Notes under the pieces: model-generated
What the model was told of the DNA's origin: nothing
Databases searched by the model: none
What the model saw: the letters and a program-made list of their open reading frames with translations, nothing else
Made by a program: the position numbers and the translations under genes
In this document: piece after piece, positions 33,585 through 45,478 of the stretch
How positions within the stretch are numbered: the stretch's first letter is position 1
Layout: every line of letters begins with the position of its first letter
NCBI RefSeq assembly: GCF_037038585.1
Contig: NC_092524.1
Span: 69,960,552-70,024,551, forward strand
DNA from: Patagioenas fasciata
Taxonomy: Eukaryota; Chordata; Aves; Columbiformes; Columbidae
Direction: 5' to 3'
Length of the DNA stretch: 64,000 nucleotides

Positions 33585-36230
33585 CTTGTTGCCCATGAAA
33601 TTTGGCTTCTCTTAAACAAGAACGCCATGGATCTCACCAACCTCGGCATTGCTTTGATCAATGGAGCTGCTGGGGAAAAGCATCGGTGGAGGTGAAGCAG
33701 ATCAGGGGGGTGTGAAATCAGCAGGGTCGTGCTTGGCATTTCCAGCTGCCTGAGAATTATTCTGACCCGCCAATAATTGGGCATTTTAAAGACTGATAGT
33801 ATTTGGTGTTTATGCACAGAGTTTCTATATGAAGCTTGGTGTAATATATTGTTGTTGGTTTCCGAAGTGCAGACGACCTTCAATATGAGATGGGTTTGAG
33901 GGGGAGCATTGGCAGTATTCTTCCTGTTCTTCCAGATGGAGGTGGAGAAAACAGTTTTACTTTTCTTCTTTTCTGAAGAGAGCCATCCGCATTTTGTGGT
34001 AATTGCCAGCATTTTCAGCACTTCAATTTTTTTTACCGATTTTCGCGCAGAAGGTTATCATATTTGGTTTGCAAATTTTATGGAAATTATTTTCAAAATG
34101 CTATTTTATCAGACCCTGGGAAGTGAGTTTATAAAATACATAATTATGTATCTATTCTAAGAATCTTATTCAACTTGCATGTGTTTCTCAAACTTTTTTC
34201 AATTATTGGCATACACAGAAAGTCCTTTTTTTAAATGCTGTAAGAAGTCAGTGACCCTCCCGAGACATTTATAAAATCTCCCATTGATGTTTGCTGTGTT
34301 TCTGACCCCCAAGTCAGGAGCGGGCAGACAAATGTTCTTGCTTTGACCATCACAAGTGATGCCATTACCTGGCAGCCTGTGTTTAGCTTTAAACACCTGT
34401 GTGGTCCCCATTGCATGGAGGAGAGAGCTGAATTTTGGGTTTCAAACTTCACAAACCTTGTGCTGGTTGGTTGACGGGGCTTCTGTTCCTGCCCGGTGAG
34501 GGCTGGGAGCAGCACTCAAGGGAAAAGATCCTTAAATACATAAGGCTGGTGTTAGTAATTAGCTTTATTTAGTGTGGTAGTATGGTTTGCAAGCCTTCAA
34601 TTTTGGGAATAGCGTTTAAGAGCGGGTGCGAATGCTAAAGCAGGAACTTCTTTTCTTGATTTACACACCGAGTTTGGTAATTGAGCACCTTAATAGCTGG
34701 GGGTTTGGAGCTGCAGTTAATTACAGCTGCAAAATTAAGTTCTCTTTAAAATCATGGACTCCACAAAGAATTTTGTTCTTGTTTTGGGGGCTAATTAGCT
34801 GCAGTCACCTGCTTTCCCGATTGTGAGCTCACAGTAGGGCTCCACAATCATGGCGAGGCAGCTCAAAAGCCAAGTATCTAGTGGTTAGTAGAGGAAAATC
34901 TCCTGTCAATGTTTCTCCTCTGGGTCCTTCTGCGGTCTCAGCCAGATGCCAGGCCTAGCGATGGGCTGGAGAATGTGCCAGCACTACAGGATGGGGCAGC
35001 TTAAGAAGCCGAGCCTAGAGAAGGACCAAGCTGAGCCCTTCGACCGTAGAGGACATCAGCTCGTCTTGTCTGATGTTTGTCCGGTCATTGCCTTCTTGTT
35101 GGCCTAAAAGGAGCGTGGTGTCTCTGTGGCTTAGGGAGGTGACAATGAGTTGAGGTGATGCCATTACTTCAAGGGGAGATGGTCCTCAAGGAGGCTCCAA
35201 AGGCTCCTCTACATGTCCAGTCAGCCCAAGAACCCTTCTCCTCAAGCCCCACCATCCCATGGACCAGCCCCAAGGAGAGGAGACCTCGCTGATGGCTCCG
35301 CTGCAGCCTCCTGCTCTGCAGAACTGCTCTCACCAGCACAGCCTCCATCTCTTTTCCTTTCTACCTCCGGGAGGAGGAATGAATGGGGTTGTTTTATTTT
35401 CTCTTTCGTGTCAGTGCTCCTGCACGCTTTACCAAAGTGCACGTTTATGCCTTTTTGTCTTTCCGAGTGTTGCTTTTAACTTTTTGATCAATCGACGTAG
35501 TTCTGCAACGGGCTGAGGACTCGTATGTGCTGCCTTGTGATCTGCTCCGAGTCGTGTTGAAGTGACGCTGCTCTATAGGGGCCTCTCTTTGAAAACGTGT
35601 CTTCAGATCCACTGGCTTCTCACCATACGCCGCAAAATCCTGCTTGTGATCAGTTACAGGTGGGAGATGGGGAAACTCATGCGTTCAGAGCAGTGGTTGC
35701 ACTTTCAAACTGGAAGCTGTTTGGAAACTTAGTTTTATATTTGTTAAGGTCTAATCAGTATTGATGAGGCTTTTGGGGAGAATAATGTAAAGCTACAGTA
35801 ATTATTGCAGAAGAGAATTACAAACACACGCTGTTGTTCCTCAAAACTTATCCACACTCATACAGAAGGCTCTGAGCACACCAATATATCATTGCATGTA
35901 CATTATCTGTGCAATGATTGTGTAGCATCTGATATCACCACAATTCATAATTTGCAGCATTCTTACACACAGCACTCATCACTTGATCTATTAAATGTGC
36001 CATTAATTGCCATAGAAACTAATTTTCCTTGGTGAAGTTTTTAAACTGCCATATCCATGTTCAGGTGAGGGTAACGGTGGGTGGGCAAATACCAAGTACA
36101 ATCCCTCAGGTTGGATCTTTGAACAAAATTCTGCAAAGCCCTTTGCTGTTTGGGTATGAAGGGAAGGTGAGTTTTACTTAGACTAGTGAGGCTCTCCTGC
36201 ACAGCCTATGGAGGAATGGAGCTTATTCTA
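33585..36230. other. Unassigned intronic sequence (2.6 kb)
   Basis: No repeat family seen. The 163-aa minus frame 33530-34021 starts in this block and runs into the CR1 stub; it looks like chance. Confidence 0.5.
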
Positions 36231-36449
36231 TATGACCTGGAGGAAGGAATTGTTGTCTCTGAGGGTGGTGAGAGCCTGACCCAGGTTGGGCAGAGAGGTG
36301 GTGGCTGAACCATGCCTGGAGACATCCCAGGCCGGGCTGGACGGGGCTCTGAGCAACCTGAGCTGGTGAAGATGTCCCTGCTCATGGCAGGGGTGGCACT
36401 GGGGGAGCTGGGAAGGTCCCTTCAACCCAAACCATCCTGTGAATCTGTG
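36231..36449 (+). mobile_element. CR1 LINE 3' fragment, B-type
   Basis: GGAATTGTTGTCTCTGAGGG, then GGAGACATCCCAGGCCGGGC, GGCACTGGGGGAGCTGGGAA and CCCTTCAACCCAAACCATCC. Antiparallel to 10540-10978 and ends in a degraded TGTGAATCTGTG tail. Confidence 0.9.
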
Positions 36450-36646
36450 TCGTGGTCTCAGTTTGTGATGTGCCCGGATGCACCAGGTTTCTTGGAACCA
36501 AGACACTTCAGGACTCTCCTGCTTGTTTGTCTGTCAATACTGTCTGCTCCTCGCTGTGATTTCTGACCTGTAGATTTATTTTTTTTCCCCCACATTTGAC
36601 ACTTATTTCTCTTTTCAGAGCAGGGGGAGGGTTGTAGTGAGCACTG

Positions 36647-36919
36647 ATGACAACCAGTGGTAGGGCAAGGGACAATGGGTGCAAACTGGAACACAAGAGG
36701 TTCCACTGAAAGAGGAGAAGAAACTTGTTGGGGGTGAGGGTGTCAGAGCCTGGCCCAGGCTGCCCAGGGAGGTTGTGGAGTCTCCTTCTCTGCAGCCATT
36801 CAAACCCGCCTGGACACCTTCCTGTGGAACCTCAGCTGGGTGTTCCTGCTCCATGGGGGGATTGCACTGGATGAGCTTTCCAGGGCCCTTCCAACCCCTC
36901 ACATTCTGGGGTTCTGTGG
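36647..36919 (+). mobile_element. CR1 LINE 3' fragment, A-type
   Basis: TGACAACCAGTGGTAGGGC, then [48 protein letters not shown] sequence and CATTCTGGGGTTCTGTGG. 5'-truncated about 200 bp closer to the 3' end than the copy at 4742. Sub-class TTGGGGG with CTGCAG. Confidence 0.9.
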
Positions 36920-39775
36920 TGCACCTGCAGGGCTCTGCAGAGCTGTGAATTCAGGCGCCGTTCTTTAGGAAGAAAAGATCTGAGCCGCTCATAGCCTCAA
37001 CAGCAAAAATGGCATGTAAAGTTTAATTACGGATTTCTTTTAATGCCGAATGACGATGAGAACACACGACTTTTGTAGCTAAATGTGAGCTTTATTGAGT
37101 CAAACACTTACAGAGGGTTTTTTCCAGCATAAAATGCAGGCTAATTTAGTCATGAGTCAGGCTGGATTTTGTCAGGTGTTCACTGAACATTTGTAAAGTC
37201 TTCCCGTGAACTGAGGAGTGTCATATGGAATCATCATCAATTTTCCTAACAAGAACACAATGATTGTAATAAGGCTGTGCAGAATGCAGTGGGAAAACAG
37301 CTGTTCCCGTGTAAGTAACCCCCCTCCCACAAATCACTTTCTTTGGCGACATCAGCAGTTAATAAGAATTCGTATCAATTAAAATAGAAAATGTAGCACC
37401 CACTTTACTTCAGAACAGCCTTTTATGCTTCAAAGAGAACATCACATGCGGGGTTTTTAGTTTGTTTATGTGAAATGCTGCTTTCTGTATTGTAATAGAT
37501 GGAGTGCCAGAAAATGTTAATTCTTTTTTTTGTGCACCGTAATAAGGTGAGGGTAGGATTCTGTTCTGAAATGTTAGAGAAGGCTACGCTAATCACACTG
37601 AGTAATTAAGGTAGTGTGCATTTTAAATACGGAAGGTGTTTGTATAACGTGCCGCAGTTACATGTGTCTGTAATGGAGATACCGCGCTGCTTGGCGAGGA
37701 GCTCGTTTGCTGGAGCTGGAAGCAGATGAGTGAAGCGCTGAATGGTATTAATACAAATTAATTAATACAAATCCACCGCCTGTCACCTCACACTCATGGC
37801 CCGGGCTGTTGCAATGCTTAGTGATATCCTGATGTACTTGGGGTGTTTGAGAAGTTGCCTTTGCTTGCGTCTGGACCTCCTTTATTGATATTGTTAATAA
37901 ATATGTATCTTTTCTCAATGGTAAATCGTCCGTAGGCTCAGCTGTGGGAGGAAGGGCTTTCCTGAGGATGACTGTGAGAGCCTTGAAGTAAGAACAGGCA
38001 GAGGTGGTGAAAGCAGTGAGGAAGGAGGATGTCTGGAGATGCTGAGACCCAGCCATTTCTGTTGGTGATAGAATTGATGGTGAAGGTTATAAGAATTATA
38101 CTTCCAAAAAGCGATCCAGGAGAAAACACAAACCACCCCCAAAACCTCTACTGGACATGGAGTCCTTGCCTGGTGGTAGTCTAATCCTAAAACCTCACAG
38201 TTAAATGGCAATTAATAAAAGGGTGTTGTGGAGTTGTCCTAGTTTGGTGGCAGCTGTAGCCTCTTCTCCATGGAGTGCAGAGCTTTTTGGGCAGCAGTAA
38301 CGAGGAAGGTCCAGCATCCTTCATGGTCCATCATCCCCTTGGGACGCAGGTTTTCACCGTGACCTGGAGCTGGATGCTGTGGTTGGTGCCATGGGGATGG
38401 CTGGTGACCTTCCTTGCTGCGCTCCAGCGAGGGCTTTCATCCTCAGGATGACAACAATCGCGTTCCCTCTGTAACTATGAAAACATAATATTGTCTTGAA
38501 CAACACCATTTTGCTATGGTACCACCATCGTACGCTGCAAACAGCACGTGGTCCCATGGAATACGTTGTGAATATGTCACTGAAAGAAGCGTAAAGCCAT
38601 TGATGATAATTGAGCCCATCGTCTGCAGGAAGCTGGATTAGGAGACACGTGCTTTGCAAGCTGATTAAAAGAAAAATGGAATTCTTGAGTTGTTTTACTC
38701 AGAATAATCCGAGCAGTTGTATCTTGCTGATTCTCCTGGTTCCAGGAGGCTGCTGCCTCTTAGCAAGGAAAACGTTTGCAGGTTTCCAAAAAGGGCTCGG
38801 AAGTGGTGGGGAAAGAGGTCGACTTCAATCATGATAAATGCAACATCAGGGCAAGTGAAGCGTGTGTTTCAGTCACGGTCTCTCAGTTAGAGAATGTTGA
38901 GCCTTGGCCTGCGAAAGCATCAGCAATCACCAAAATGAGAGGATCAGAGGATCACCTGGAGCTGGGAATGACATCCAGGGTGGTGATTTTTGCTGTACCA
39001 GCCTCATATTGACTCTTGTGGAAGCTGAAAAGCGGCCAGAAATCCCTTACGGAAAGTTTCCAATGAACGCAGAGCACAAATCTCCCATCATCGGAAGGCA
39101 AACAGCAATATTGTGTGGTTTTCTGAAATATGGACGCTTCTCTGAATGGATTTTGTCCGTCTTCTCCCTTTCCTCTGGATTTTCCCCATCTGTGCTCTCT
39201 GGTCTTTGGATTCTGTCTGTCTGTTGTCAGCTCTTGTTTTCCTTTTCTTCTGGTGGTTGTTAAAAGGTAGGACGGTGACTGAAAGGCTGCACAAGTGGCT
39301 TTTTTTCCCATGGCTGATGAACATGCTGGTCTCATAATAAAAAGCGGGGTGCGTGATTTGGGGAATGAGGTGTGTTGCTGTGAGATCTTGCTGAAAAATA
39401 GCATATTTCATGAGTGAAGAGATTATTTAATAACACAGGGAAACATGCAGCACATGCAGATCTGCTGGGGCTGAAGCAGAAGTACGTTCTGGTAGCTGAT
39501 CTGTGGAAACGTATCTCCTAAAGAAACACTTGAAGGTGCTTTTCATGGAGCAGAACAGGGAATCGTTCCTATTGCCGTGTACATAGTGAAAGATGTTTCC
39601 CTACATCTGCAAATAAAACCTCAGAGCAGTGAGCTCCTCATATTTCTTTTCCAAGGGTTCTTGGTTGGAAACCACATTTGTTTTGCTGTTCATTTGAGTT
39701 CTTTGCCAAAAATGATATGTTATATCCAAAAGTCCAAACATATATTAGTGTTTCTGAGAAGGTGTGGTGTGTAGT
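36920..39775. other. Unassigned intronic sequence (2.9 kb)
   Basis: No repeat family recognised. The 150-aa minus frame (38952-39404) shows no domain. Confidence 0.5.
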
Positions 39776-40055
39776 GTGGAGGGTGTTGGTCTCTTCTCCC
39801 AAGTAACATGCAATAGGATGAGAGGAAACGGCCTCAAGTTGCACCAGGGGAGGTTGAGGTTGGATGTGGGGAACAATTTCTTCCCCAAAGGGCTGTGGGG
39901 CATTGGAACAGGCTGCCCAGGGCAGTGCTGGAGTCACCATCCCTGGAGGGCTGGACAGACGGACATGAGGTTCTCAGGACATAGGGCAGTGCCAGGGGTG
40001 GGTTAACGGTTGAACTCAACGATTTTGAGGGTCTCTTCCAACCAAAGTGACTCTG
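39776..40055 (+). mobile_element. CR1 LINE 3' fragment, C-type
   Basis: GTTGGTCTCTTCTCCCAAGT, then GAGAGGAAACGGCCTCAAGT, GCATTGGAACAGGCTGCCCA, CGGACATGAGGTTCTCAGG and GTCTCTTCCAACCAAAGTGA. One of the most complete C-type copies. Confidence 0.9.
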
Positions 40056-40401
40056 ACTACAAACTTGATGCTGGTACCTTCTACACTTCACTCCACAGTT
40101 TGTATCTAGAGCTGATGCCCTTCACATGGAGGTTTCTGTAACACCAGCGTGCACTTCTATGACTGACAGTTCAGTCTTTGAACATCAAAGACTCGATAGT
40201 TCTTCAGAGCCGTCTTCTTATATCCCACTAAATTCAGTGAGCAGAGGGAAGATGGTTTTGCAACACCATGATTCTGTGTGCAGGGAAGTTACTGTCTTGT
40301 GTTCCATGCATCTTCTTGGTGTTGAAGACAGAGCTTTCACAGCAATGCCTCAATGGCACCTGAGGACCAGGAGCAAAACCCTCACCTCCTGAGGCTGGAT
40401 C

Positions 40402-40884
40402 TTCACAGAACCCCAGAATGCCAGGGGTTGAAGGGCCCTGGAAAGCTCATCCAGTGCAATCCCCCCATGGAGCAGGAACACCCAGCTGAGGTTCCACAGG
40501 AAGGTGTCCAGGCGGGTTTGAATGGCTGCACAGAAGGAGACTCCACAACCTCCCTGGGCAGCCTGGGCCAGGCTCTGACACCCTCTCCAGGAAGAAGTTT
40601 CTTCTCATATTCAAGTGGAACCTCCCGTGTTCCAGTTTGCACCCATTGCCCCTTGTCTTGTCACTGGTTGTCACCCAGAAGAGCCTGGCTCCATCCTCCT
40701 GACACTGCCCCTTTCCATACTGATCCCCATGAATGAGTCCCCCCTCAGTCTCCTCTTCTCCAGCTCCAGAGCCCCAGCTCCCTCAGCCTTTCCTCACCCG
40801 GGAGATGCTCCACTCCCTTCAGCATCTTGGTGGCTGCGCTGGACTCTCTCCAGCAGTTCCCTGTCCTTCTGGAACTGAGGGGCA
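40402..40884 (-). mobile_element. CR1 LINE 3' fragment, A-type
   Basis: TCACAGAACCCCAGAATGCC to TCTGGAACTGAGGGGCAAC. Same breakpoint region as the copy at 4742-5223, though in the opposite orientation. Variant site 1 is TTCCTGG and site 2 is GTGCAG, a combination seen in no other copy here. Confidence 0.92.
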
Positions 40885-43800
40885 ACATGGTTGCTTTTGC
40901 ATTTTGAAGAAATAAATGCTACTCACCAAATCTCGTGCATCTGAGGTGTCTGATGGTGACAGAGTTTGAACAAGTTGGGTTGTTTCTGGTCTGACTCTTA
41001 AAACAACCCTCCTGTCGTCGTTCTTTGGATGCTCTGCAGGGCACGAGCGAGTTTTTGGGCTGGAAAAACCAGATGCCTTTTGCTGAGGGCTGCTCTGTGA
41101 TTTATTCCCAAGAGGTGCTGAAGAGATCTTGTTCTATTGTTGTGTTGGGCTTCTCCCTCCACCCCCCAAGCTTTTGGAATCAGCTTAGGCACAGGTGGGG
41201 CTTTATTTTTCTGTTTGGTTGGTTTTGATAACTGTTCTGTGTGTTAGAAAAAGCAAGAAATCTGAACTTGAAGAGAAGTTGAGCTTTAAATAAGCTTAAC
41301 TATTTAATCTATGTGTAAATGTTTGCTTTCCCAACCAAAAGCAATTAAAAAGAAGACTCAGCTGTCTCTGTATTAATTCATTTGGTACGTGGCAATTATT
41401 TGTTCTGGCACTGTACTACAGCTGCCGAAATAAAGCCAAACGGAACTAAAAAATGTGACTTTTCTGACAAGGACAGGTACATTGGTTGTTGTAGAAGTAG
41501 CTATAAAAAGTACAAGGAGCTTTAAAGCCCCTTTTTAGGGTGCAGCAGCATCTTCCATCAGAACGAGCAGGAACAACTTGCGTGTTTTGTTCTGAATTAC
41601 ATTCCTCTGAGTGGGCCGTTATTCTTCATAACGGCAAGTGAATGTTTAGACACTAAACAAGTATTACCCAGATTATTCTTATTAGTGTGTTTTTTCTTTC
41701 CTTTTACATAAAAATCTCGTTACACCGGGTGACTCTTTGCTCTTTAGTTTTGAGTGGTTTGACTCATTCTACCTCTGCTTCAAAGGTGCAACCTTGGCAC
41801 AGTCTTGATAGGTCCTTATAAATACTTACAGCAACATTATAGGCTGGATCCTCTTTCTCTGGCACATTTCAGGATCCAGGAGATAAAAATAACCAGTGAG
41901 ATCTTTATTTTTCCCCTCCTTGTGTGTCTATCAATCAAAATGATAAAGATATTTATGACTTGCACGTTTTAATGGTGTAATTATATCTAATCATATGTTC
42001 AAATGATTCCACATATGAACACTAATTACATAATTGAAGACAATTATGCTAACTAGGTAAATACATAATTAACTAAAAATCTCTTGTAAAATCAAGGAAA
42101 TTTACACAACAGCCAAAGGAAGTGAAATGACAATAAAAACCAAAGAACTCTTTAGGCTGCCAACTCCAAGAGCCAACCAAGTGCATGGTTGGAGAAGACC
42201 CAGTCGTGTAAATTCTGGTGAGCTGAAGTTTAGTTCAGCTGCTTCTTTCGTTTTGTAGTCTCCTTGTAAAAGGAAAGTGGATCTTGAAGCCAAAAGCTGT
42301 AGCTGTGTTTGTCTGGCAATGATTTTTCTGATTTTGGTGGTTCATTGGATTGTGGGCTTTTTCTAGGGTGGGAATTGTGTTGTGTTTTTGGGTTCTTAAT
42401 ATCCAAGAAAAAGAAAGCTCAAAGCTCGTTAGTTTGTTCCTATTCAGTGCAACCATAATACATGAAGAACGAGCTCATTAAAACCTCATCCCCAGCCCCT
42501 GCAATGCGCTTTCTCCGGACACACCAACTTGCCTTGCACACCATTTTCCACTGCAAAAATGGGTTAAATCTCATACAGTAGAAATGTGGTGAGACGTCCA
42601 GAGCCTCAGGAAACTCCCCAGTGCAGCAGAGCATTTGGGGATGGATCATCACTGTGTACCGGGCAGTGCTGAGTTAGTGGCTGTAGCCCCTTTTCCCTGT
42701 GCTATCAGCTTTTCAAGTTCTATACATTCCATAATTTGAAGCTATCTTTATTTCCCTTTGGAAATCATCTCCATTGCTTAATAATGCCATGATTTCTTTA
42801 GCCTTTACTCTACAAGTCTGCTCCTGTAATCCTGACCTTTTATTTCTAGTCGCAAGCTGAACCAGGTTTGGTTTGGGTGGTTTTTTATGTCTATTTGCAG
42901 TTCTTCATGTGGGAACTGTGCCCAGATCCATTTCCTTGGCACTCGTGGGAGTCATTTAAAGGTGTGCCAGGAAAGCTCAACAAGACATGAATGATGCTAT
43001 TTGTGGTCACTGGGTGTTTTTTTTTGGGTAAATTCTCCTCTGGTTGGGTTCTGAATTGGAAATAAGCTAAAACGTCTGAGTCAGTAGGATTCAAAGACTG
43101 GCTCGGTTTCGTTTCTCTGAGCAAAGGTCTTGCAGAACCTTTCTCAACTGTAGGGTAGAAGATACTCAGATCTTTTCCAGTGTTGTTTAATATCGTTCTA
43201 GACTTTCTTGCTGTCGAAAGGAGACTTGGCCACTTCATCCTCTGAAGCAAAGGAAATAGAGTGTACACAGAAGCAAAAACATGGCTACAGAGGTGGGGTT
43301 TGGTGTCACTGGCACTTTCAAGAGATAACCAGGATTTTCCATCCTGGCTGAGCCTGGATGTCCCTTGTCCCATCTCCTGTCCAGCACTTGGACCATACAG
43401 GTATTATATGCCGTGCTTAATTGTCCACCAATCTCTGGTGGTTTGGGATTGCCTGAGGAAAAAGGTTGAATCTGATGATTACAGTAACTAGATCTGGATA
43501 GATTTAGTTCGTATGAATGAATATTCTCTGTTTGGAATCAGTTAAGCCCCCCTGGGCTTCATGTCATTGTGTTGTTTAATAGTTTGTGACTCCTAGTTAC
43601 ACAACACAATTAGATGTTGTATTTTGAAAGACACACAAAAAAAAAGTGTTGGAAAAATAAATGCAGTTTGGATAATTTCAGTGTATGCTTCCGATTTTTT
43701 GTTCTTTAATTTTGTTATTTGGGCTTGATGCAGTGTGTGTGACTTGTGCTCAGCAGCTGCTGATCTTTCCTGGCCCCAAGTCCTGTTGGTAACGTTTCAT

Positions 43801-45410
43801 CCCCAGCTGCCGTCTCGGCCGAGCTGCCAACTCTCCCTTGTCAACATTTCCTCTCTTTTCCCTTTTCCTCCCTCTTTCCTCCCTTCCCAGCTCTCCAAGC
43901 GAAATCAAATGTCACCTCCTTTCTTTGTCATCGCGGCCGAGAACGCGTTAAATCTCAGCATCTCACTCTCCTTTTTAGCTCGATGAGGCCGCGAGGTGTA
44001 ATTCAGCGTGTCCGAGCGGTGGTTCCTGGGGAAGGGAGATAAAGCGCAGCTGATGTTGCTGGATCACTGAGATTTAGAGTTTAATTCGGAAAGATGTCTG
44101 GAAATCAGGCAGGTGCGCATCTTCAGGTCTCAGAGGGACGCAGCACGGGCTGTGCTGGAGGAAACGCTGATAAAGTCCAACGCGAGTGGAAAAGCAGAGC
44201 CGGGTAGTCACCAGCTTTCAATACTTAGAAGGGGTTTTTCTCAGAGTCTCTTCATGCACCGATTCTGCTGCCGCTGCTGTTTGAAGTCCAGCGTGATTTT
44301 TCCAGCTTATGTTTTATGGAGCTTTTAAAATGGGAACTAGTTTAAGTAAACAGGCCGATATTGCACTGCGGGAAATCAATAACCTCGGTGCTATTTGCAG
44401 GAGACAACGTAGTGGAAAAAGAGCCGTTTAAAGCCGGCGTTTTATGATGTTCAGTGAGGTGGATTTAATTTGCTGGAGCAGAGGTGGGCCAGAAGCGTCC
44501 CGGGGTTATTGTCGGGGTGCAGAATGGGGTAGCGCTGGCATCTTTGCTTCTGCACACATGAGCTTTGCAGGAGCACAAAATTAAGCATCCACAAAGCTTT
44601 GCATGGGGACCCTTGGAAGTACAAGCGTGTTCTGGGAACAAACTCATGAGTTTCAATTTTTCTTTTAATTGTGCAAATTTATTTATGTTTTACTTTCACA
44701 CAGAAGGAAAACAAGTGAGCTTTCCTTTCTATTGATGGTTCAGCTGTTGGTGGCTACAAGCACGTAGGTCCCAGCCTTATCACGTGCGCCGTCTACGCAG
44801 GAATAGCAACTGCTGCTTTTGTTTTCTCATTTACAGATGCATTTCTTGTCCGTCGGTTTCAAAGCATCTCTGCCCAAAAATATATCCTATAATGATTGTT
44901 GCAGGAATTATTCAAGATGTGTATTACCCAAAGACCAGAAGAGAAACATTTTCTTCTGCCTACATCAGTTTACTTGTGAAGTCTCTGGCAGCATTTTGGG
45001 TGTGAAGCTGTTTCTCTTGAATATTCTGTTTTTCCCAGGGGTCTTGCAGAGGAATGAAATGGGGAGAGATGGAGAGAATGAGAAGCAGAAGTAATATCTG
45101 AAAGGGTTGTTATCAAAGGAAATCCAGGCAGCTCAAAACTGATGTTTTTTTCAAGATGGTTTTGTCACTTCGGAACACGATTCTATTATAAAGGGTGACT
45201 TTAAAGTAGAGAAATCCTGTTCAGCAGCCACTTTTTGCTGTTTCTGTTTAGACTCCAGTCTTCCGAGTTTAATGACAGAAACACATTTTCATACCTTTTT
45301 ACTCTTGGAGGAGACAAGCAGCTCTGGGAATGGGGGAGCTGTTGGCTTCTGGGTTCCTGCTGCTCCTTGTGCTCTGATTGAAGAGAAGCTCTTCAGATCT
45401 CCATCCTCCT
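40885..45410. other. Unassigned, repeat-poor intronic sequence (4.5 kb)
   Basis: One of the longest CR1-free blocks. 41930-42090 is AT-rich with repeated TAATTA-like words, the kind of sequence that can hold homeodomain sites, but composition alone would give them. The 160-aa minus frame at 42891-43373 has no domain. Confidence 0.5.
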
Positions 45411-45478
45411 CATAGGATCATTGAATCATTTTGGTTGGAAAAGACCCTCTAGATCATTGAATCCAACCATGACGTAGC
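45411..45478 (-). mobile_element. CR1 LINE 3' terminal stub, C-type
   Basis: CATAGGATCATTGAATCATT, then TTGGTTGGAAAAGACCCTCT and GAATCCAACCATGACG. Only the last ~68 bp of the element is kept. Confidence 0.8.

Noticed and set aside
33530..34021. 163-aa minus-strand ORF
   Set aside because: Its C-terminal end reads antisense through a CR1 tail (ILAGTDPKDHQVQP is a CR1-derived peptide also seen at 1177-1365). Chance frame.
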